A stretch of DNA of 64,000 nucleotides, taken from positions 1,691,501 to 1,755,500 of the forward strand of contig JADANN010000197.1 in assembly GCA_018806985.1 (NCBI GenBank), given 5' to 3'. The DNA is from Angiostrongylus vasorum. Lineage: Eukaryota; Nematoda; Chromadorea; Rhabditida; Metastrongylidae. Positions 56,738 through 64,000 of this stretch are shown here, piece after piece. Under the pieces are notes generated by a model. That model saw only the letters and a program-made list of their open reading frames with translations. It had not been told where the DNA came from and did no database searches. Positions within the stretch are counted from its first letter, which is position 1; every line of letters begins with the position of its first letter. The translations under genes were made by a program, and so were the position numbers.

Positions 56738-57010
56738 ATGAAGCGTTCGGCGTTGACCAATTCATTAGCAATGTGCCCTGCATTCGACTTCGCTAAGCAT
56801 CGTAGAGGTGATTGAGTGCATATTTGGTCTATGCAAAGACTTCCAAGGGCCCACTGATGTAAGAAGTGCACGTTTTCTATTCCTTCACAGTATCCTGGCA
56901 CCAATTTGCGGACCCACCCCAGGGTGTGGACGACGTGGCTAACTCTGGACCACGGATTGAAACAATGAAGCCGCTTGTTTCTTGTGGCGCCTCTAACCAT
57001 TGTACTTCAC
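56738..57010 (-). mobile_element. SINE-A-like copy, diverged subfamily
   Basis: GAAGCGTTCGGCGTTGACCA, GTAGAGGTGATTGAGTGCAT and TTGTGGCGCCTCTAACCATT. Same subfamily as 46569. Confidence 0.65.
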
Positions 57011-57574
57011 ATGCTTCACTGTGTCAACTATAAATCTGTTAATCTTCGGGCGACAATAGTGCGCACAGTTGAAGACTCTATTCATCAATGAGACAAATCA
57101 CATCTACGCAAAGTTTCCTTACGTCACGAACTCAAAGGCACAAAGGGAATAACACATGTCATATGAAGCTCTTCATTTTTAGCGTCGCCGAAGGAAAAGT
57201 TGGATGCACTTGGGTGTAGATACCCCTCTCTTCTTCAAAGCCTCTGTAGTTCTCTATTGATTGCCTCATGCCTAAAAGTGAGTTTTATTTTTTTCCTGAG
57301 AGTCTGCATAGAACATAATAATACAATTCGGTATGTATGTATCTCTTAAACGAATTCAATTATTTCCCGACGAAAATTTTCCGATAACTTTTCCGCTCAT
57401 CTGCGCAAAAAGTGCGCCTCTTCCCCGAAATCAATACCGCCCTGTAAAGGAACGGAATTAACAGCGGTTTTTCAAATTAAAGGTGTATTCACCACACCCC
57501 ACGTATTTGGTCTAGTAATTTCATGACGAATGAAAGATGTTCGTATGTGTCCAATTGTGACGCGCAACGCAAAC

Positions 57575-57710
57575 TGGAGAGTTTATCCGGCCCTGAGGTT
57601 CATCTGGGTTGAAAAGCACATCGAAAATTCCATCCCGAATACTAGCTAGTGGTAAACCAATATTGGGGATTGCCGTTGTCGTGGAAGAAACCAAGCAGTG
57701 AGATGTCAAA
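57575..57710 (+). mobile_element. Family D relic
   Basis: CCCTGAGGTTCATCTGGGTT, TTCCATCCCGAATACTAGC and GTAAACCAATATTGGGG match the RTE 5' region at 52400-52560. A minus-strand frame over it (57642-57914) starts MTEMSEKTREELGECQRF and has a GTACGT donor-like site, but it overlaps the repeat and is unassigned. Confidence 0.5.
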
Positions 57711-57914
57711 GCTCCTTCCTAAACGTACTGGAGACTTCCTAAGACAAGTTAATATCTCAACAGTGTCAACCAGGGGCACAGCAATTAAATGAGAAGATCT
57801 TCTACGGTCCTGATATTTCATGAAGATAGACCACCCAGTCATTGCAGCATGTAATGAGTGAAATCGCTGGCATTCTCCCAGTTCTTCACGAGTTTTCTCA
57901 GACATTTCTGTCAA

Positions 57915-59324
57915 ATCGCCGTAGATTTTCGATTAAGAAACATTGAAGAGTTACATTAATCGTGCATGACAAGCGACGTGATTGATTCGTTCTGTGTTCG
58001 AGGTTGCGACAGCAAGAAGACAACTGAATGAATTGCGGGATTCATCGAATTAAGTGGCCCCAAGGACATACGTCCTTACAAACTAGCGCTCAAACTCATC
58101 AGAAAGGGACTCAACTCGCTTTCAGCTAGTTCTTTCTGTGAAAGAAAAAAGTACTTCACAGGTTGCACTTGTGTTGCTAGCCATTTTGTACCAACCGGAA
58201 CAGTGGATTTCAGTCTAGTAGGTTTAATACAAACTTCTTCTTAGATGATGGGTTATAGCTAAAGTTCTAAAAAGGCTTTCTATTTAGAGCTTTCATTAAA
58301 TCGACCATCATTTAACTAATAACATACAGAACAGGTTGATAGACCTCTCATCTCGCAGCCACATTTTTACATTAAGATTATGTTTTCATAATAAATCAAA
58401 CTAGAGCTCATTTAAACAATGTTTTCGGAAGTACAAGTGCTTATTGCAGTCCCAGCAAGAACCAATTCAGTAACCACAAACCGGTTAGTTCCTTATAAAA
58501 AGGGAAAACTAAGTCAAACATAAAAATTCGTCGTTGATCGAAGAAAACCACCCGGAATGAGCTAACCCCACTTTCCATTCTTTTTTGTACAACTGAAAAT
58601 AATCTCTTTTCTATGCTTTGTAAATTTTGAACTCTCAACTGATTCAAGTTCAACAGATTCATCAAAGCTTTAAAAATTTGTCACGACTTTGACCAATACA
58701 GTTCCACAAAAACAGTCCGGGTTAAAACAATCAAAGTGTCGTTAAAATTAACAAATCGCACTATTTTTTAGGACTCCTCTCCTTCTTCGTCAAATAAGGT
58801 ATGCTGTAACATCAACAACAAGCATCTAAAATGTCGATGGTAGAAGTCACCTTAGGCGATCCCCCTTAGTCATCAACGAGATGGAGTTTGCCGTAATTCT
58901 CCGTTGTGAATTTGACCTTTACGATAATTGAATGGAGATGATCGTCAATCAAGATTGGCTTAAAAAAATTGACGAACGCTTCATATGCTTTTGAATTTCG
59001 CATTGATAGGAATACAGTTTCCTCATTGATTTCTCCGAATACAGTACATCGGCCTAAGATGAGCGTACAGATTCAGCAATGACGATGCAAGTTAAGAAAA
59101 AAGCCCACAAAAGACCAACTCATTAAGGTTAATGACGTCAGTTGTTGGTGTGGCTTTTTTTTGATCTTGTGGAAGTATTGGTATAAACGCGATCCTCATA
59201 AGAACGGATAGATTAAACAGCAAACAAAAAAACTATCGAAATGAAATTAACAAAGGAGCAGGTCATTGTCTCTACTAATCATGGAAATAGTAAGCCAGTA
59301 ATGTGACTTCTGAAGCACAGCAAA
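57915..59324. other. Nothing recognised
   Basis: Short frames only; no shared repeat. Confidence 0.4.
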
Positions 59325-59500
59325 GACCTCCTTGGCGCAAGGTGTAATACGCGGGCCCCCCTGAAAGAGAAATCGTGGTTCGATCTGGCTCGGGGGTCAC
59401 GTTTTGCTAATATTGTGGTTGTTGTCGTTGTGGTTGTAATTCACATCGTACCCTGCCCGGAAAAAATTATAGTAGGCAGAAAATAAAAGGTTAACATTAT
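59325..59500 (+). mobile_element. SINE-B copy
   Basis: CTCCTTGGCGCAAGGTGTAA, GTGGTTCGATCTGGCTCGGG and AGGCAGAAAATAAAAGGTTA. Confidence 0.78.
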
Positions 59501-60159
59501 TTGGTTTAAGTAAATGGATGCTCTCTCCTTACATGGAACATATTTTGTATCAAAAGGTGTTCCATTTAGCCGATTTATAGAAGCTTCTTTTCGTCGCCTT
59601 CTTCAAGGATGGCTGTTCTTCTACTGGAAATTGCTCAGTAAATTCCATTCGGTCGGAAATCGGAGGTTGTCTGGCTACAGACACAGCCTACTTCTCTTCG
59701 AAATTTTTTTCTGTAATTTAATCATAAACAGTGACATATTAAGGAACTAATACTTCGTTCCGATCCAGAGCCAGTCGACGCGCGAGACGAAGCACTCGAA
59801 AACACAGCCATTTATCGGCAGGAAAAAATGTTTTCGACATTTCACAACTGACCTTTAAACAAATCCGGAACCAAAGGGTGATTTCACCGAATATGCTTCT
59901 TATTTTGTATAACTTCTATCGAATGTTTCAGGTCAAAAATTACAGATTTATCCCTAATTGAGGTGAGATATAGAATAACACGATGTTATAGGACTGGCTA
60001 TTACAATGCGATAGTCATAAAGAGCGATTAACTAACTCTTCCGAGACACGTGTAGCCTCTTTCTTTCCACTGAGAAATCCCTCAGAAAGGAGTGAATTAT
60101 AGAAAGACGAAGTGAAGCACGAAATTCTAACAACAACGGCTTATCATGTTATGTTCCTG
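59501..60159. other. Nothing recognised
   Basis: A plus-strand frame (59514-59750) is unrecognised. Confidence 0.35.
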
Positions 60160-60253
60160 AGTCTCGACTGTGATATACAGCGCTTCACTTTTTTCAGGCC
60201 ACCCAAGCGAGGAGTTCGACATCCCCATCTGGAAGCCCATCTAAGCGAAGAGT
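60160..60253 (+). mobile_element. Family D relic
   Basis: CTCGACTGTGATATACAGCG, TTTTTTCAGGCCACCCA and CATCTGGAAGCCCATC align with the RTE 5' region at 23325-23415. Confidence 0.45.
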
Positions 60254-60764
60254 GAATCTATGGAATGGCAAAGTTCAGCGATCTACCCCTGGTTGTATTC
60301 GCGGCACAAAAACCAATAGCAAAAAGAGGACACCAAACCAAAAATGCGACTTTCTTCGTGTTCCTTGCGGGGAATCTTGTGTACAACGGGAAGCAATAAA
60401 CTTTGCTAGTGCACAAGCCAACTATTCGATGGTTAAAGGGGTAAACATAAGGCAGGTGAAGAATGCGGAAAAATGTTTGGTCCAGTGGCCTGAAATATAA
60501 ATGGTCCAAAACGATGAAGATCTTTCAAATCACATTATTGTTCTTGATAATTTTAAAGCACGTATAAATTGGTTGAAGTAGAATCTGTAACTGAAATTAA
60601 GAAACGTCATAATACAGGTAGTGTGGTGAGTTGGAATTATATCTCTTTCTAGCACACAACGAAATTACTTTAAAAACCGATTTTCTTCTATCCTCGGTTT
60701 ATCATATCCTTTCATCCTCGGTCTTACAGTTTACGCATAATCAATATTTTTTTGGATTACTGAG

Positions 60765-60870
60765 CTTACGAGAGGTTTACACTACATCGAATGCGACAAC
60801 GAAGATCCAGATCGCAAGAGTAAACGGCTATGGAGAATCGACCCGAATCATTGCGGTTTTGAAGAACACA
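60765..60870 (+). repeat. Penelope-type terminal relic
   Basis: GCGACAACGAAGATCCAGAT, GAGAATCGACCCGAATCATT and GCGGTTTTGAAGAAC. The ribozyme 3' half is missing. Confidence 0.4.
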
Positions 60871-60904
60871 TAGGCACCGGAACGCTATCCACAATAAAAT
60901 AAAC

Positions 60905-61345
60905 CTTGATATTAACCACAATTTTAACCCTTTTGCTTACTGCCTACTATTTTTGATGGCAGGGTATATTGCGAAATATAACTTCAACGAAGCTGAGATA
61001 TTTGCAAAACTCTGGACCGCATGTGCCTATGGTGGGGAACGAACGCGCTATTGTCGTTTCCGGGGAGTAACGGGTTCACCACCACACCATGCGGGTCCTT
61101 CGTTTCGCCTGTCTCTCAGCTAGTTTTACCGATCTTTTTGCCATCAGCAATCACCCGTCAACGGGATTGATCTGGGGAGCCCAAATCGGCATTGAACCCA
61201 GTTAAGCTTAGGCTATAGTTATAATCACAATCTTAACCTTTTTATTTACTGCCTATTCTTTTTAGTGGCAGGGTAGGTTGCGAAATGTAACTTTCATACT
61301 GCTGAGATACCTTCGGTCCGGAGTTTTGCAAATATCTCAGCATTA
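60905..61345. mobile_element. SINE-B composite, same structure as 40748-41317
   Basis: A minus copy (60905-61205), from ACTGCCTACTATTTTTGATG to CATTGAACCCAGTTAAGCTT. The joint AGGCTATAGTTATAATCACA follows, then a second minus tail (61220-61310) folded onto a short plus piece (GGTCCGGAGTTTTGCAAATA, 61312-61345). Confidence 0.75.
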
Positions 61346-63854
61346 AAAGTCAAATGCATCGAAACTTTTCCTGCTCTTCCCTGACAAACTGGAAGACGAT
61401 CAGGCGAAATTTGAGGCCAATTTGAGTTAATCTTACGATGTCTGGAAATCTGGAATTCGTCCAGTAACAAGAACTCGTCGATGAATTCGAATTTGCTCGG
61501 ATATCACTGTTGCTTGCTTCTAAGCTATAAAAAACGATTCCTGATGATATTCCGGTTCACACGATAAAGAATAAGGGATAAAGATGTTAAAGTAACTAGA
61601 GCTCAGATCAAAGAATACTCCAAAGGTCATAGAAAATTTGTAGATTTAAGTACTTTCGCACTTAAAAACAAGCCTATCTGAAATGGACCAACGTTGTGTT
61701 TTTGGATATTTTCAACGACTCAGGGGCGGATTTCTCACAACTGGTAGGGTGCAGAAAGGTCGCGATATATTGCCGCTTCAAAAAATAGTCCCTAGGAATG
61801 ACCTTCCTTTTACTCCATGACAAAACTATTCATGAAAACTGATCAATACCGAAAAGTACCCTCGAAGAAGGATTCTGTGCAGTATCTCGTCCAAAGTACG
61901 GCGTCGTTTATGATGATGATGATTTTTCACACTCATCCACGGACATTCTAATTATAGTACTATTCCGCGTCTGTTTAAAAAAAAACTGAGTTCAAAGGGT
62001 TCGATGCTCTTCAATGTTCACTTTTGACATGGAACAGAACAGTCCAATCAGCAGTCACATAAGCGGATAAGGACTATATGGCATAAGGCGAAAGTTCATT
62101 TTATAGTACTACTTGTCGATGAGAAGTGACTGTGGACCTAGAAGATAAGGTGGGGATACTTGGGTTTGGTCCTGACAGCAAATATAAAGAATGTTTACTG
62201 AGTTAGACCAAGAAGTTCAAGAATGAACTCAGCAGCATCACGATATTCCATAAATTTGCAAATAGCGCAACTGTATTTGGTACTCATAAGTGAATTCATG
62301 TGCTTACAAGTCAACATTTATTTCACCATTCCTTCGTTGGAAGGGCGTATAGGGGGTGTCTCTATCATACACTGGGACTGCTGAATTCAAAACATCCATC
62401 CTACAAAAATCAACGAGCACCACATTCTCATTAATGCCTCCCACTTAAATCCTACATAAAATTCGTCTTTCTCATGAAGTTTCTTCCGCTTCTTAAAGAT
62501 TTCGCATTGTTCAATCAATGGGCGTTTCTCGTGTGAAGTACTTGTTTTGTCGCGAAGCTATGTGGCTCATCTCCCGGTGGTTGATAAAAAAAGTCAAAAA
62601 GTGGGAAAAAAGCGATCAATGTGTAATAATTATCGTAAGAGGAAGATGAAATCAGACTGTTTGTTCTCCAACTTTGTTACTTCGGAATGATTCATACCGT
62701 CCGAACTAGCACAGTGTTATTTAAGCGGACATGAGGTGTAGTTGTGTGCACGTAGATAGCACCTTGTTTCTAAATTCAGCTAAAATCCATCAGTGATGTA
62801 AGACATGACAGAAGGTACAACATCTAAGGAATCCCTCGTCTAGGGCTAAGAAACCGAAAACTTAGTTGTAAGTATACCAAGCACCCAACGATGCAGTCCA
62901 TTTATCTAGCCGCAATACCCGCTCCCAAAAAATAGCAAAGATAAAGGTCATCACATGGTCCTATACGTTATCCCTCAAAAAAGAGCAAACTGCAGCTCTC
63001 ACAGCGATAGAGAAGTATGGGAGACCTAACTAGTGTCCCATAGCCACTCGGTAGTCAACACAGTTACACCTATCTGCAGATGATATTTGGTTTTACTAAT
63101 CTCGTTACTAGATTTTCTGTAAGCTTTGAATGACTTCCAACGTTTTTCCTGAATGCTGTTCTAGGCTATTAACGACGAAACGCATTAATTTCAATTCACT
63201 TTCATTCCGATTGTTTGACTGTCTCATTAGCATTTTCTGCAACAACATTTATATTAAACCGACAGTCACCCTACCACAAATGTTCAACTACGACCGAAAA
63301 ACGCTGTTCTCCATACATCAAATTTAGAAAAGAACTGCTTTCGAGACGAGTTTGCTCGTCTCCATGAGTTATGCGTCAGTCCCTTGCTTTCGATACCACT
63401 ACAATAACACAGAGGTTGTTCTGGATGAGGTCGACATAAAGACGTACCTACCGAACAAACGTAAATACACTTACAGCATGCATTGAACACAATGCATGGC
63501 ACCTAGTGTCAAAAAATATGCGTATAGACAAACGTGCTTTAAAAAAGTACTACCCTTTTAGTATGTGCTTCGTGCTTCCCTGAATCAAACACATTCTAGA
63601 GCTATGAGATCGGTCGGTTTCACTTCGGTAACGACAGAAATCTCTCGAATAGTCTCGACCATCATTGAGAAAAAAATTTAATGGACCAAAAAACTCACCA
63701 ACACGTTTCCTACACTTCTCACCCAAACACATCTGAAACGTTGAAAATTTCCTGGATTACACCACTATTTTAGGTAATTTCATACCACTTTTCCAGTTGT
63801 TCTTCATGTGTTCGCAAATAAGTCACGTTGTTTTTTTTTATATTATTTCATTTA
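61346..63854. other. No supported gene
   Basis: Minus-strand segment 63550-63732 contains ACGTTTCAG|ATG, followed 34 bases later by GTG|GTGAGT, so it could hold a very short exon (MCLGEKCRKRV), but no gene can be built. Nothing else is recognised. Confidence 0.35.
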
Positions 63855-64000
63855 GTCCGTCTTCACGTATACTGTGCGGATCCCAGCACGCATCCACTGT
63901 CCACGAAGATCTTTCAACTTTTACGTGTGGCTTCAGTTGCTGCCTGAGGATTTCCATTGCATCTCGAATGTTGTAGAATTCTGAAGTCGAGCAATTCTCC
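63855..64000 (-). mobile_element. RTE-like 3' terminal fragment (family C), cut by window edge
   Basis: AGTCCGTCTTCACGTATACT then GTGCGGATCCCAGCACGC. Closest to the copy at 1275-1470, sharing GTCGAGCAATTCTCC at the last bases. Confidence 0.65.

Noticed and set aside
1..64000. CRISPR array, phage, integron or bacterial defence system
   Set aside because: No regularly spaced short repeats, no dense coding and no ribosome binding sites; the sequence is eukaryotic.

Overview
This looks like a eukaryotic, AT-rich and repeat-dense piece of an animal genome. I infer a nematode, most likely a clade V parasite of the hookworm type. The reasons are short exons with TTTTAG or TTTCAG acceptors, introns inflated by repeats, RTE-type LINEs, Penelope-like elements and many tRNA-derived SINEs. 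There are no operons, ribosome binding sites or CRISPR arrays. The species assignment is inference only.

The one host gene I can support firmly lies on the minus strand between about 33,130 and 15,570. Eight exons, read in order from high to low coordinates, encode the phosphatase-like and C2 domains of a tensin (PTEN-related, focal-adhesion adaptor). All seven junctions agree in reading phase and rebuild a continuous family-typical domain, including an HCKGDRSR P-loop that is split by an intron. The 5' exon(s) upstream of 33.2 kb and the C-terminal SH2/PTB exons were not found. The C-terminal exons should lie below 15,570 or outside the window. One intron appears to use a GC donor. The introns hold SINEs, a Penelope palindrome and a nearly full-length decayed RTE lying antisense to the gene.

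The rest is mostly mobile DNA. (1) Penelope-like elements: a locus at 9.0-11.84 kb has a decayed RT (YIDD kept) and GIY-YIG endonuclease on the minus strand, facing an inverted second copy of the endonuclease end. Their terminal repeats, and other copies across the window, carry recognisable hammerhead-ribozyme cores. (2) RTE LINEs: 26.5-29.7 kb (+, near full length, broken) and 39.4-40.4 kb (-, 5'-truncated), with several non-autonomous copies that keep only the ends. (3) Two SINE-like families, called A and B here. A has a (TTTATCC)n tail; B ends in GCAGTAAATAAAAAGTTAA and often occurs as inverted or composite pairs.

Region by region: 0-9 kb is SINEs, RTE ends and ribozyme-bearing terminal relics with no firm gene. 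9-12.2 kb is the Penelope locus. 12.2-33.2 kb is the tensin locus and its introns. 33-45 kb holds Penelope, RTE and SINE copies plus a few broken membrane-protein-like reading frames. 45-64 kb is repeats, an AT microsatellite and one or two isolated exon-like segments. Gene-like reading frames without a recognisable family or splice logic are given low confidence.
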